From NCBI RefSeq assembly GCF_000620645.1, contig NZ_JIAV01000018.1, forward strand, positions 1 through 64,000: a stretch of DNA of 64,000 bases. Reading direction: 5' to 3'. Made by a program: the position numbers and the translations under genes. The notes below the pieces were generated by a model. The model saw nothing but the letters and a program-made list of their open reading frames with translations. It did no database searches and was not told where the DNA came from. Source of the DNA: Nocardioides sp. URHA0032. GTDB lineage: Bacteria > Actinomycetota > Actinomycetes > Propionibacteriales > Nocardioidaceae. Positions 1 through 15,881 of the stretch are shown one piece after another; within the stretch, counting starts at the first letter, position 1, and the number at the start of each line of letters is the position of its first letter.

Positions 1-133
1 ACCACACCCACCAAAAGGCAGACGCAGTCAACGGGGCATTACAAACTAATTCGTCGACTATGACACACTGTTGAGTTCTCAAGAATCAGACGCACCCGTC
101 CCGGACCCTTGCGGGCCAAGCGGCGGGGCAACC
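1..133 (-). promoter_or_regulatory. 5' leader of an rRNA (16S) operon, boxA-like region
   Basis: The minus-strand leader carries TTCTTGAGAACTCAACAGTG (about 85-66), which contains the inverted repeat TTGAGAACTCAA (82-71). This motif is characteristic of actinobacterial 16S leaders, in the region of the antitermination boxA and RNase III processing signals. No mature 16S sequence is reached before the edge. The short open frame on the plus strand here (from 71) is antisense to the leader and is not credible as a gene. Confidence 0.7.
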
Positions 134-139
134 TGCAAA

Positions 140-168
140 AACTTACCGGCTTCGATCCTCCCCGTCAA
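140..168 (-). promoter_or_regulatory. Strong sigma-70-type promoter of a ribosomal RNA operon
   Basis: On the minus strand a -35 TTGACG (168-163) is followed after exactly 17 bases by a -10 TAAGTT (145-140), the best consensus-like promoter in the window. It reads leftwards, away from mpg, into a leader with the typical actinobacterial rRNA motif. Transcription should start near 133. The 16S gene itself must lie beyond the left edge; this is inferred from the leader and not seen. Confidence 0.8.
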
Positions 169-290
169 CTCGACGTCGACTCGGGCGGAACCTCGCTGGT
201 GCCGGGCGCGCGCAGACTCCGCTCGGTCGGCCTCGCGGCCCGAAGAGGGAGTCGCTCACCGCGACGAGAAGAACGTTAGCAGCGCACCGG

Positions 291-4727
<4,437 letters not shown>

Positions 4728-4731
<4 letters not shown>

Positions 4732-5666
4732 GTCGCCCCCTGGACCAGGAACGTGAGGATCGCCTTCTGGGCGTGCCGCCGGTTCTCGGCCTCGTCCCAG
4801 ACCACGCTCTGCGGGCCGTCCAGCACCTCGGCATCGATCTCCTTGCCGCGGTAGGCCGGCAGGCAGTGCATCGCGATCGCGTCGGGCTCGGCGTGCTCGA
4901 ACAGGGCGGTGGTGAGGGAGTACGGCGCGAACACCTCGGCCCGCGCGGCCGCCTCGTCCTCCCTGCCCATCGAGATCCAGGTGTCGGTCACGACCACGTC
5001 GGCGCCGGTGACGGCGGCGAGCGGGTCCGACCCGACGGTGGCCGACCCACCGGTGATCGTGGCGATCGCTGCCGCGCGCTCGACCATCGCGGCGTCGGGC
5101 AGGTAGCCCTCCGGCGAGGCGATCCGCACGTGCATGCCGGCGGTGGTGCCGGCGAGCAGCCAGGAGTTGCCCATGTTGCAGGCGCCGTCGCCGACGAAGG
5201 CCACGGTGACGCCCGCGAGCTGCTGCTTGTGCTCGCGCACGGTGAGCAGGTCGGCGAGCAGCTGGCAGGGGTGGAAGTCGTCGGTGAGGGCGTTCACGAC
5301 CGGGACGCCGGCGTGCTCTGCCATCTCCTCCAGCCGCGCCTGGGCGTAGGTGCGCCAGACGATCATCGACGCCTGGCGGCCGAGCACGCGGGCGACGTCG
5401 TGGACGGACTCGCGCACGCCGATGCCCGCGAGCGCGCCGTCGACCAGCATCGGGAAGCCACCCAGCTCGGCGATGCCGGCCGCGAAGGACGCCTGGGTGC
5501 GCAGCGTCTGCTTGTCGAAGATCATGGCGACCGTGCGCGGGCCCGCGAGCGGCTTCGCGTCGTACGGCGCCTGCTTGAGCTCGAACGCGAGGTCCAGGAC
5601 CCGCGCCTGCTCCTCGGGCGTGAGGTCGTCGTCGGCGAGGAAGTGTCGGACCGGGTGGGCGCTCAT
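4728..5666 (-). CDS. argF: Ornithine carbamoyltransferase, variant phosphate motif
   Basis: Transfers the carbamoyl group to ornithine, giving citrulline; carbamoyl phosphate would come from CarAB encoded further along. The 312-residue protein has HPCQ (in [11 protein letters not shown]), the ornithine loop DTWISMG and the HCLP motif near residue 272. The N-terminal carbamoyl-phosphate motif, usually STRTR, reads TLRTQ here (in [12 protein letters not shown]), and the usual DGRNNM region reads DGACNMGNS. The SMG loop argues for ornithine rather than acetylornithine. The ATG at 5666 overlaps the argD stop (ATGA). It is complete and surely functional in an intact operon; the motif change is probably lineage-specific. 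Confidence 0.93.
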
Positions 5667-6829
5667 CCCATGGCTCCATCCAGGATGCCCGGCCAGGCGG
5701 CCAGGAACGCGTTGACGTCGTCCTCGGTGAGGACGAGCGGTGGCGCGAGCCGGATGCGGCTGGGGGTCGGGTTGTTGACGATGAACCCGGCCGCCAGCGC
5801 GGCGGCCGCCACGTCTGCCGACGCGTCGACAGACAGGTCGAGGCCGATCAGCAGCCCCTCCCCCCGCACCTCGGTGACGCGCGGGTCGGCGGCCAGTCCG
5901 TCGCGGAGCTTCTGGCCGAGCACGGTGACGTGCTCGAGCAGGTCCTCGTCCTCGATGGTGCGGATGACCGCGAGCGCGGCAGCGCACGCGACCGGGTTGC
6001 CGCCGAACGTCGTGCCGTGGTTGCCCGGCTCGAGCAGCTCCCCCGCGGCGCCGACACCGACGCAGGCCCCCACCGGGAAGCCGCCGCCGAGGCCCTTGGC
6101 GACGGTGACCACGTCGGGGGTGAGCCCGGTGTGCGCGAACCAGCGGCCGGTGCGCCCCATGCCGGTCTGCACCTCGTCCAGCCAGAGCAGCGCACCGTGG
6201 CGGTCGGCGACCGCGCGGGCGGCGGCGAGGTAGCCCTCCGGCGGTACGACGACGCCGGCCTCGCCCTGGATCGGCTCCAGCAGCACGGCCGCCGTCTGGT
6301 CGGTCACCGCGGCGGCCAGCGCGTCGGCGTCGCCGTACGGGACGAACGTGACGTCGCCGGGCAGCGGCGCGAACGGCGTCCGGTACGCCGCCTTGGCGGT
6401 GAGTGCGAGCGCGCCCATGGTGCGGCCGTGGAAGGAGCCCTCGGCGGCGACGACGTGGGTGCGGCCGGTGCGCCGGGTCAGCTTGAAGGCGGCCTCGTTG
6501 GCCTCGGTCCCGGAGTTGGTGAGGAACACCTTGCCGCCGCCGGCGCCGACGCCGAGCAGGTCGAGCAACCGCTCCGCGAGCTCGACCTGTGGCGCCGAGG
6601 TGAAGAAGTTCGAGATGTGGCCGAGCGTCTGGAGCTGGGTCGTGATCGCCTCCACCAGCGCCGGGTGCCCGTGCCCGAGCGCGTTGACCGCGATGCCGCC
6701 GAGCAGGTCGACGTACTCCTTGCCGTCGGTGTCCCACACGTGCGCGCCCTCGCCCCGGGCGAGCACCAGCTTCGGGGGGCCGAAGGTGTTCATCAGGCTG
6801 GCGGCGTACCGCTCCTGGTAGCTGGTCAC
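5663..6829 (-). CDS. argD: Acetylornithine aminotransferase
   Basis: PLP-dependent class III aminotransferase that makes N-acetylornithine from the semialdehyde with glutamate as donor. The 388-residue protein shows the family order: glycine-rich [10 protein letters not shown], phosphate-binding [35 protein letters not shown] with the cofactor aspartate, and the Schiff-base lysine in [11 protein letters not shown]. Length is normal. GTG start at 6829 overlaps the argB stop. It may also serve lysine synthesis as succinyldiaminopimelate transaminase, as known for some family members (inference). Confidence 0.95.
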   Translation of the reverse strand: MTSYQERYAASLMNTFGPPKLVLARGEGAHVWDTDGKEYVDLLGGIAVNALGHGHPALVEAITTQLQTLGHISNFFTSAPQVELAERLLDLLGVGAGGGKVFLTNSGTEANEAAFKLTRRTGRTHVVAAEGSFHGRTMGALALTAKAAYRTPFAPLPGDVTFVPYGDADALAAAVTDQTAAVLLEPIQGEAGVVVPPEGYLAAARAVADRHGALLWLDEVQTGMGRTGRWFAHTGLTPDVVTVAKGLGGGFPVGACVGVGAAGELLEPGNHGTTFGGNPVACAAALAVIRTIEDEDLLEHVTVLGQKLRDGLAADPRVTEVRGEGLLIGLDLSVDASADVAAAALAAGFIVNNPTPSRIRLAPPLVLTEDDVNAFLAAWPGILDGAMG

Positions 6830-7760
6830 TGGGCGTCCCTCGCCTTCCGGGTCTTGGTCGCGGCGCCCGGCAGCACCTGGGTGCCGACGCCCTCCTTGGT
6901 GAAGAGCTCGAGCAGCACGGCGTGCTCCTCGCGCCCGTCCACGACGGTGGCTCGTGGGACGCCGCCCTGGACGGCCTGCAGGCAGGCGCTCATCTTGGGG
7001 ATCATCCCCGAGGCCAGCGTCGGGATGATCTCCGCGAGCGCCTCCGGGCCGATCTCTCCGATCACGTCGTCGGAGTCCGGCCAGTCCAGGTAGAGGCCCT
7101 CGACGTCGGTGAGGACGAGCAGCTTCTCGGCGTCCAGGGCCACGGCGAGCGCGGCAGCGGCCGAGTCGGCGTTCACGTTGTGCACCCGGCCGGCCGCGTC
7201 CGGAGCGACGCTGGAGACGACCGGGATCCGGCCGGCCTCGATCAGGTCGAGGACCGACTCGGGGCGGACCTTCGTGACCTCGCCGACCAGGCCGAGGTCG
7301 ACCTCCTCCCCGTCGACGACGGTGCCGGTGGTGGTGGCCGTGAACAGGCCGGCGTCCTCGCCCGAGCAGCCGACCGCGAGCGGGCCGTGCTCGTTGATCA
7401 GGCCGACCAGTTCGCGCTGGACCTGGCCGACCAGCACCATGCGCACCACGTCCATCGCCTCGGGCGTGGTCACCCGCAGGCCACCCCGGAACTCGGACTC
7501 GATGCCGAGCCGGTCGAGCATGTGGGAGATCTGCGGACCGCCGCCGTGCACGACGACCGGCTTGAAGCCGGCGAACCGGAGGAACGCGATGTCCTCGGCG
7601 AAGGCCCGCTTCAGGGTGTCGTCGGTCATCGCGTTGCCGCCGTACTTCACCACGACGATCTTGCCGTGGTAGCGCTTCAGCCAGGGCAGCGCTGCCGCGA
7701 GCGTGCGCGCCTTGGCCGGGTCCGGCTTGCTCGGGTCGTGGGGGGTGTGCGAGATGGTCC

Positions 7761-7764
<4 letters not shown>
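6826..7764 (-). CDS. argB: Acetylglutamate kinase
   Basis: Phosphorylates N-acetylglutamate, usually the arginine feedback-controlled step in organisms with an ArgJ cycle. The 312-residue protein has the amino-acid-kinase fold: [10 protein letters not shown] for phosphate binding, [10 protein letters not shown] for substrate, and [11 protein letters not shown] near the ATP site. The N-terminal extension (residues 1-30, with [10 protein letters not shown]) resembles the kinase's arginine-sensitive hexameric class. The start is the ATG at 7764, which overlaps the argJ stop as ATGA; an upstream in-frame extension to 7923 exists only because the frame stays open inside argJ. Confidence 0.95.
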
Positions 7765-9997
<2,233 letters not shown>

Positions 9998-10011
9998 CTA
10001 GGTTCACGATC

Positions 10012-10803
10012 ATGGCGAGACTCTCCGACGACGACTACCTCCACCACATCCGAGCCGAGTCCGCGCGGTTCCGCGCGGTCCTGGCGGACTGCGACCCCGG
10101 CGCGCGAGTGCCGAGCTGCCCGGAGTGGGACGCAGGCGACCTGCTCTGGCACCTCGGGGAGGTGCAGCACTTCTGGGGCACCATGCTGCGGCAGCGACCG
10201 ACCGGGCCCGACGACTACAGCCACGAGCCGAGGCCCGAGACCTACGAGGGCCTCCTCGACTACTTCGACCGCGGCTCCGAGCTCCTGTACGCCGAGCTGG
10301 ACGGCGTCGACCCGGCCGCCGAGACCTGGACCTGGTCCCAGGACCACACCGCCGGCTTCATCTACCGGCGGCAGGCCCACGAGGCGCTGATCCACCGGCT
10401 GGACGCCGAGCTGACCGCCGGCACGGCCACGCCGCTCGACGCGGCGCTCGCCGCCGACGGGGTCGACGAGACCCTGGACGTGATGTTCGGCGGCAAGCCC
10501 CCGTGGGGCACGTTCACGCCGTACGACCGGTTCGTGCGCGTCGACGTCACCGACACCGGGGACAGGGTCTGGGTGCAGCTGGGGCACTTCAGCGGCACCG
10601 ACCCCGAGGGCGCCACCCACGACGCGGAGGACATCGGCGTGGTCGCCGACCCCGGGGTCGAGCCGGGCGCCGTGGTCAGCGGCCCGGCCGGGCCACTCGA
10701 CGCGTGGCTGTGGCGACGCGGCGACGACAGCGAGGTGACGGTCACCGGCGACCGGGAGGTCTACGACCACTTCCGCGCGTGCGTGAGCCACCCGATCAAC
10801 TGA
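10012..10803 (+). CDS. DinB-type protein, mycothiol-dependent maleylpyruvate isomerase family
   Basis: A 263-residue protein with the N-terminal four-helix DinB/MDMPI fold: LSDDDYLHHIRAESARF, CPEWDAGDLLWHLGEVQHFW with a metal-ligand histidine, and RRQAHEALIHRLDAE with two more histidines (about residues 125-131). The C-terminal domain is of the type found in mycothiol-dependent enzymes. Members transfer or isomerise with mycothiol as cofactor; the substrate here is unknown. A -10-like TAGGTT (9999-10004) lies 7 bases before the ATG, consistent with a leaderless transcript, divergent from argC. No partner gene suggests a pathway. Confidence 0.75.
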   Translation: MARLSDDDYLHHIRAESARFRAVLADCDPGARVPSCPEWDAGDLLWHLGEVQHFWGTMLRQRPTGPDDYSHEPRPETYEGLLDYFDRGSELLYAELDGVDPAAETWTWSQDHTAGFIYRRQAHEALIHRLDAELTAGTATPLDAALAADGVDETLDVMFGGKPPWGTFTPYDRFVRVDVTDTGDRVWVQLGHFSGTDPEGATHDAEDIGVVADPGVEPGAVVSGPAGPLDAWLWRRGDDSEVTVTGDREVYDHFRACVSHPIN

Positions 10804-10812
10804 CGAAAGGCA

Positions 10813-10857
10813 GTGAAACCCGGGTGAAGGCGGACTGAAACCGGGCGCGTCCATCCT
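10813..10857 (+). promoter_or_regulatory. Candidate SARP/AfsR operator and leaderless promoter of the ABC exporter
   Basis: Three direct repeats GTGAAAC (10813-10819), GTGAAGG (10824-10830) and CTGAAAC (10835-10841) recur with exactly 11-base spacing, so they fall on one face of the helix. A -10-like CATCCT (10852-10857) follows, 10 bases after the last heptamer and 6 bases before the ATG at 10864. SARP regulators are known to bind heptameric direct repeats of 11-base period placed close upstream of the -10. A SARP-like regulator gene faces the exporter genes. A PHO box reading is possible, since reverse-complement GTTTCAC and CCTTCAC resemble GTTCACC. Confidence 0.55.
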
Positions 10858-10863
10858 GAGGAC

Positions 10864-11853
10864 ATGACACGAGCTCCTGACACCGACCTGGCCGTCGCGG
10901 CCGCCGGCCTCGTCAAGACCTTCGGTGACTTCCGCGCGGTCGACGGGATCGACCTCGAGGTACGTCGCGGCGAGGTGTTCGGCGTGCTGGGCCCGAACGG
11001 CGCAGGCAAGACCACCACCCTGAAGATGCTGGCCACCCTGCTGCCGATGAACGGCGGGGAGGCCAGCATCTTCGGCGTCGACGTCCGCCGGAACCCCCAC
11101 ATGATCCGGCAGCTCGTCGGCGTCACCGGGCAGTACGCCTCCGTGGACGAGAACCTCACCGGCTACGAGAACCTCTGGCTCTTCGGCCGTCTCCAGGGAC
11201 TCTCCTCGGCCAGGTCGACGGCCACCGCCGGCGACCTGCTCGAGCGGTTCGGCCTGACCGAGGCACGCGACAAGCAGATCAAGGAGTTCTCGGGCGGGAT
11301 GCGGCGACGTCTCGACCTCGCCGCGAGCCTGATCTCGCAGCCGCCGCTGATCTTCCTCGACGAGCCGACCACCGGTCTCGACCCGCGCACCCGCGGGCAG
11401 ATGTGGGACACGATCCGCGACCTGATCCGCGAGGGCAGCACGGTGCTGCTCACGACGCAGTACCTCGACGAGGCCGACCAGCTGGCCGGACGGATCGCGG
11501 TCATCGACCGCGGCATCAAGGTCGCCGAGGGAACGCCGGACGAGCTGAAGACCTCGGTCGGCAGCTCGACCCTCCAGCTGCGGATGTCCGAGCCGTCCGA
11601 CACGGCCGAGGCCGTCGCCGTCGTACGTCGCGTCCTCGGCGAGGAGCCGGTGCTCACGCCCGAGTCGGGCGGCCTGAACGCCGCCCTCACCGACGCCAAC
11701 CGGGCGGCCGACGTCCTGATCGCGTTGCGGCAGTCCGGCCTCTCGATCGCGTCCGCGACCGTCCAGAAGCCCACTCTCGACGAGGTGTTCATGGCCATCA
11801 CGGGCCACGGTGCCGACGACGAGGTCGACCCCGAGATGGAGGTCGCCAGATGA
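10864..11853 (+). CDS. ABC transporter ATP-binding protein, DrrA/daunorubicin-resistance type
   Basis: A 329-residue ATPase of the DrrA class, which powers export of drugs or lipids through an ABC-2 permease. It has Walker A GPNGAGKTTT (about residues 43-52), the Q-loop around VTGQYASVDE, signature FSGGMRRRLD, Walker B PLIFLDEPTTGLDPRTR and the H-loop glutamine variant LLTTQYLDEADQLA, in which the switch position is Gln, as is usual in DrrA proteins. A DrrA-type C-terminal domain follows (from about residue 240). It overlaps the permease gene (ATGA). The adjacent regulator and the repeat operator suggest induction by a specific signal; the cargo is unknown. Confidence 0.92.
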   Translation: MTRAPDTDLAVAAAGLVKTFGDFRAVDGIDLEVRRGEVFGVLGPNGAGKTTTLKMLATLLPMNGGEASIFGVDVRRNPHMIRQLVGVTGQYASVDENLTGYENLWLFGRLQGLSSARSTATAGDLLERFGLTEARDKQIKEFSGGMRRRLDLAASLISQPPLIFLDEPTTGLDPRTRGQMWDTIRDLIREGSTVLLTTQYLDEADQLAGRIAVIDRGIKVAEGTPDELKTSVGSSTLQLRMSEPSDTAEAVAVVRRVLGEEPVLTPESGGLNAALTDANRAADVLIALRQSGLSIASATVQKPTLDEVFMAITGHGADDEVDPEMEVAR

Positions 11854-12680
11854 GCACCGCCCTGCTCCCCGACCACGACACGACCGAGGTGCTGAACCGC
11901 ACCCTCGTCACCCGCCCGTCGTTGCACGACACCGTCGACCAGAGCCTGGCGATGGCCTGGCGCGCCCTGAAGAAGATGCGCCGCAACCCCGAGCAGTGGT
12001 TCGACGTCACCCTCCAGCCGCTGCTCTTCACGGCGATGTTCGCCTACATCTTCGGCGGCGCGATCTCCGGCAGCGTCGAGGACTACCTGCCGATCGTCAT
12101 CACCGGCATCCTCGCCCAGACCGCGCTGACCGCCTGCATGGCGACCGGCATCCAGCTCCGCGAGGACATGGACAAGGGCGTGTTCGACCGGTTCAAGGCA
12201 CTGCCCATCGCCCGGATCGCACCGCTCGTCGGGCCGGCGATGGCCGACCTGATCCGGTACGCCACCGCGGCGACCCTGACGATCCTCACCGGCATCCTGA
12301 TGGGCTACCGGCCAGGCGGCGGCGTGCCCGGCGTCCTGGCCGGCTGGCTGCTGACGATCGTCGCGGGCTGGTCGCTGGCCTGGATCTTCACCTACTTCGG
12401 CACCCGGGCGCGCAGCGCCCAGGCGGTCCAGGGCATCTCGATGATGGTGATGTTCCCGCTGACCTTCCTGTCCAACGCGTTCGTCCCGGCCGACACGCTG
12501 CCGGGCTGGCTCGAGGCGTTCGTCAACGTCAACCCGGTGTCGCTGGTGATCTCGGCGCTGCGCGACCTGATGAACGACGGCGACGTCACCGCGAACGTCG
12601 GCTGGGCGCTGCTCGGCTGCGGGATCGTGGTCGCGATCTTCCTGCCGCTCTCGGTCCGGAGCTACAACAAGAAGATGTGA
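11850..12680 (+). CDS. ABC-2 type permease, DrrB family
   Basis: A 276-residue membrane protein with about six transmembrane segments after a cytoplasmic N-terminus of roughly 45 residues: near residues 50-70, 75-97, 130-150, 160-185, 195-215 and 245-268. It matches the DrrB partner of the preceding ATPase (motif LREDMDKGVFDRFKALP in the loop after segment 2 and the ABC-2 signature region MVMFPLTFLSNAFVP). The ATG overlaps the stop of the ATPase gene. Together they should form a 2+2 exporter in the cytoplasmic membrane. The end is followed by repeat-rich sequence up to the convergent regulator. Confidence 0.9.
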   Translation: MSTALLPDHDTTEVLNRTLVTRPSLHDTVDQSLAMAWRALKKMRRNPEQWFDVTLQPLLFTAMFAYIFGGAISGSVEDYLPIVITGILAQTALTACMATGIQLREDMDKGVFDRFKALPIARIAPLVGPAMADLIRYATAATLTILTGILMGYRPGGGVPGVLAGWLLTIVAGWSLAWIFTYFGTRARSAQAVQGISMMVMFPLTFLSNAFVPADTLPGWLEAFVNVNPVSLVISALRDLMNDGDVTANVGWALLGCGIVVAIFLPLSVRSYNKKM

Positions 12681-12816
12681 TGATCAGCCTTCCGCAGGCC
12701 GTCGCGCCCGACGTGGGCTCGGCCGGGTCGAGCAAGCCCCGCGGGTGAGCGGAGCGAGCTCGCGACGGGCGCGTCGAAACCCGGTGAGCCGGGAAGCAGC
12801 AACGAGCGGGGCGACT

Positions 12817-12866
12817 GGGTCTCGATACGCCGTCGCTCGTCCCTCGCGACGGCTACTCGACCACCG
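12817..12866 (-). repeat. Dispersed hairpin repeat, copy A
   Basis: A 50-base element that, read on the minus strand, runs from CGGTGGTCGAGTAGCC to GTATCGAGACCC. A second copy lies at 58394-58445. The centre forms an 8-pair hairpin (arm GCCGTCGC with its complement, loop of 9). Relative to copy B both arms have changed in a compensating way, so the structure is conserved rather than the exact bases. It lies in the 198-base space between the convergent exporter and regulator genes, together with GAGCGGAGCGAGCTC (12747-12761), a second short repeat also seen at 61949-61963. Confidence 0.75.
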
Positions 12867-12878
12867 AGCGGACCGGGC

Positions 12879-15800
12879 CTACTCGGCAACCGGCGACAGC
12901 TGCGTCACGAGGTCGAGCACCTCGGGGCGGAGCTCGGTCGGCTTGCGGTCGTCGAGCTCGGCGCGGACCCGCGCCTGCTCGCCCGGCAGCACGGCCTCCG
13001 CCAGTGCCAGGGCGGGCGCCCAGGCCAGGCTGGGCAGCTGGCGGTTGTAGCCGAACCGGTCGGCGAGGACGAGGAGACGGACCGCGAACGCAGCGCGCTC
13101 GGGATCCGGCTCGCCGGCCAGCTCCCAGAGCGCGAGCGCGAACAGCACCGACCCGAACACCGGGTAGTCGAGGAACACGACGGATCCCTCCAGGATCACG
13201 GGCGCCTTGCGGATGAGGTCCTCTCGCATGCCCGCCACCTCGGCCCGAGCACCGTGTCGGACGTGCGCGGCCAGCGCCGCCGACTCGGCGTACAGGATCC
13301 AGGGCTCGTAGCCGAGCAGCGTCTCCATCCCGGGGAAGCTGCGCGCGGAGAGCTCCCGGACGGCGTCGCGGTAGCCGCACAGACCGCTCTCGACCTCGCC
13401 CATGGCGAGGTCGACCTCGGGCCGTCCGCAGAGCAGGATGATCGACGCGCCGAAGATGCCGCCGCCGGCGTCCTCGGCCTCGATCTCGTCGAAGATCCGG
13501 CGGGCCTCCTCGGTCCGGCCGTCCGCCATGGCGCCCAGGGCCAGGACCGCCCGGAGCTGCGCCACGTCCTCCTGGGCGCCCAGGTCGTCGAGGACCGGGA
13601 TCGCGGCGTGAGCGAATCCGAGGGCCTCCTGGAGGTCGCCGACCTGCATGGTGAGGCCGGCGAGCTGGGCACGGACCAGGGCGGCGGACCACGGGCCGTC
13701 GGCGACGTCGTCGGCAAGGGCGAGGGCATCCAGGCCGCTCTGCTTCGCGAGCGCCAGCTCCCCCTGGTTCTCGTGGAGCTGGCAGGACCACTGGAGCGCG
13801 ACCTGGGCGATCCGACGGTTCTCGTCGGTCGTGAGTGCCACGAGCGCGTCGAGACGATCCTCGACGATGCTGCGGCGAGCCGCGAGCAGCACCGTCGCGG
13901 TGATCTCCGCCCGGGTCCTGCCGGTGCCGGGCCCGAGCTCCTCGAGGCGGTCGAAGGACCGGCCCGCGACCGAGTCGGAGAAGATCAGCGAGTTGAAGGC
14001 GATCGCGACCAGCGTGGTGCGCAGCGTGTCCTCGTAGCCCTGGCTCACGCGTCCCTCGACCACCAGGTCCTCGACCTCGGGCGCGATGTTGACGACCTTC
14101 AGGTGGCTGCCCTCGATGGTCCAGAAGTCCGAGAGGCAGGCCATCAGGACGACGACCGCGTCCGCGTCCCGCTCGCGCAGTCGGCGCCGGAGGAGGTCGA
14201 CCAGGTTGCCCTCCTCGCTGCGGATCTCCGTCATGGCCTCCACCTGGTGAGGCCCGAACAGCCGCTCCCCGGTGCGGAGCCCGAAGGCGAGACCCCAGTC
14301 CCGGAACCGCACCGCGGTCTCGACGTCGTCGCCGGCGTCGACGAGCTGCATCTGCCCGAACTCCCGGACCGTCTCGAGCAGCCGGTAGCGCAGCCCGCCG
14401 TTGCCCTCGACGACGGTCACCAGCGACTGGTCGACGAGGCTGGAGAGCGCGGGCAGGGCGTCGTCCCCGACCACGGCGTCGGCGCCGGAGAGCGAGAACC
14501 CGTCGCGGAAGATCGCGAGCCGGCGCAGCGCGGTGCGCTGGCTCTCGTCGAGCAGGTTCCAGCTCCAGTCGATGACCGCGAGCAGGGTCTGGTGCCGCTC
14601 CGGGGCGTCCCGGCTGCCGCCGCGCAGCAGCGCGAAGCGGTTCTCCAGCCGGCGCGAGATCTCCGCGACCGACATGACCCGCACCTTGGCGGCGGCGAGC
14701 TCGACCGCGAGCGGCAGCCCGTCGAGCCGCTCGACGAGGCCGCGCACCTCGGTGGGGTCGAGCCGGGCGCCGGGCCGGGCGGCCGACGCACGCTCGTCGA
14801 AGAGCTCGACGGCGTCGTCGAGCCCGAGCTGCGGCAGCTGGTAGACCCGTTCCGCGGCGATGCCCAGCGGCGCCCGGGTGGTGGTGAGCACCCGCAGCGC
14901 GGGGGTGCGCACGACCAGCACCGACACCAGGTCGGCGACGGCCTCGACCAGGTGCTCGCAGTTGTCGAGGATCAACAGGGCCGGGGCGCTCCCGACCTGG
15001 TCGACGATCCGGCCGAGCAGGTCGGTACGCCGGGCGGCGGAGCTGGTGAGCCGGTCGGTGAGCGACTCGCGCACCCCGAGCACGTCGCCGACCTCCACGG
15101 CCACGCCCTCGGGGGAGGTGACACCGGCCAGCTCGACGAAGTGCACGACCGGCTGCTCGGCCAGCCGGCCCATCAGGTGCGCCAGCCGGGTCTTGCCCAG
15201 CCCGCCCGCCCCGACGATCGAGGTGACCCGGGAGGTGCGGATCGTCTCGGCGAGCGCGACCACGTCCTCGTCACGGCCGATCAGCCGGGAGGCCTCGTAG
15301 AGCAGTCCCTCCCGGACCGGATGGTCGCGGGCGAGCAGCTCGGCGTGCAGCGCTTGCAGGACCGGGCTCGGGTCGACGCCGAGCCGGTCGGCCAGCCGGG
15401 CCCGGTAGGACTCGAACCGCTCCAGGGCCGCCGGGACACCGCGCACCGCCGCGATCGCACGCAGGAGCGCGGCCACCACGTCGTCGTCGGGCGCGGCGCG
15501 CTCCAGCAGCGGCAGCGCGGCGGCGTACTCCCCGGCGGCGGCGAGCCGCAGCCCCTCGGGGCGCAGCGCCCAGGCATCGACCTCGGCGGGCGCCAGGGTG
15601 AGGCGGTAGCCGCGGGCGGTCCGCTCGATCACCTCGGGACCGGTCGCGGACCTGGCCCGGGAGACGACGACCTGCAGCGCCTTCGCGGGGTTGGCCGGGA
15701 CCTCGTCTCCCCAGATCTCCTCGACGAGCGTGGCCTCGGAGAGACCGCGGGACCCCGCCTCGGCGAGACCCCGCAGCAGCGCGTGCGTGCGCTCACCGGG

Positions 15801-15881
15801 GACCGGCTGACCGTCCCAGGTGACGTCGTCTAGGACCGAGAGCCGGTGGCCGGCCGGTCGGTCAGCTGCGCTGGACGGCAC
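12879..15881 (-). CDS. AfsR/SARP-like regulator: winged helix, BTAD, NB-ARC ATPase, TPR
   Basis: A 1000-residue multidomain activator. Residues 12-95 form an OmpR-type winged helix, 98-190 the bacterial transcriptional activation domain (BTAD), about 200-480 an NB-ARC/STAND ATPase (P-loop GAGGLGKT at 223-230, Walker B LLILDNCEH), and the rest is helical and TPR-like. STAND proteins hold an inactive state until a ligand or protein is sensed by the repeat domain. The GTG start at 15881 overlaps the pheT stop by 20 bases, so it may be read from the pheST operon. It converges on the exporter pair, whose upstream direct repeats are its likely target. No cognate kinase is adjacent. Confidence 0.88.
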   Translation of the reverse strand: MPSSAADRPAGHRLSVLDDVTWDGQPVPGERTHALLRGLAEAGSRGLSEATLVEEIWGDEVPANPAKALQVVVSRARSATGPEVIERTARGYRLTLAPAEVDAWALRPEGLRLAAAGEYAAALPLLERAAPDDDVVAALLRAIAAVRGVPAALERFESYRARLADRLGVDPSPVLQALHAELLARDHPVREGLLYEASRLIGRDEDVVALAETIRTSRVTSIVGAGGLGKTRLAHLMGRLAEQPVVHFVELAGVTSPEGVAVEVGDVLGVRESLTDRLTSSAARRTDLLGRIVDQVGSAPALLILDNCEHLVEAVADLVSVLVVRTPALRVLTTTRAPLGIAAERVYQLPQLGLDDAVELFDERASAARPGARLDPTEVRGLVERLDGLPLAVELAAAKVRVMSVAEISRRLENRFALLRGGSRDAPERHQTLLAVIDWSWNLLDESQRTALRRLAIFRDGFSLSGADAVVGDDALPALSSLVDQSLVTVVEGNGGLRYRLLETVREFGQMQLVDAGDDVETAVRFRDWGLAFGLRTGERLFGPHQVEAMTEIRSEEGNLVDLLRRRLRERDADAVVVLMACLSDFWTIEGSHLKVVNIAPEVEDLVVEGRVSQGYEDTLRTTLVAIAFNSLIFSDSVAGRSFDRLEELGPGTGRTRAEITATVLLAARRSIVEDRLDALVALTTDENRRIAQVALQWSCQLHENQGELALAKQSGLDALALADDVADGPWSAALVRAQLAGLTMQVGDLQEALGFAHAAIPVLDDLGAQEDVAQLRAVLALGAMADGRTEEARRIFDEIEAEDAGGGIFGASIILLCGRPEVDLAMGEVESGLCGYRDAVRELSARSFPGMETLLGYEPWILYAESAALAAHVRHGARAEVAGMREDLIRKAPVILEGSVVFLDYPVFGSVLFALALWELAGEPDPERAAFAVRLLVLADRFGYNRQLPSLAWAPALALAEAVLPGEQARVRAELDDRKPTELRPEVLDLVTQLSPVAE

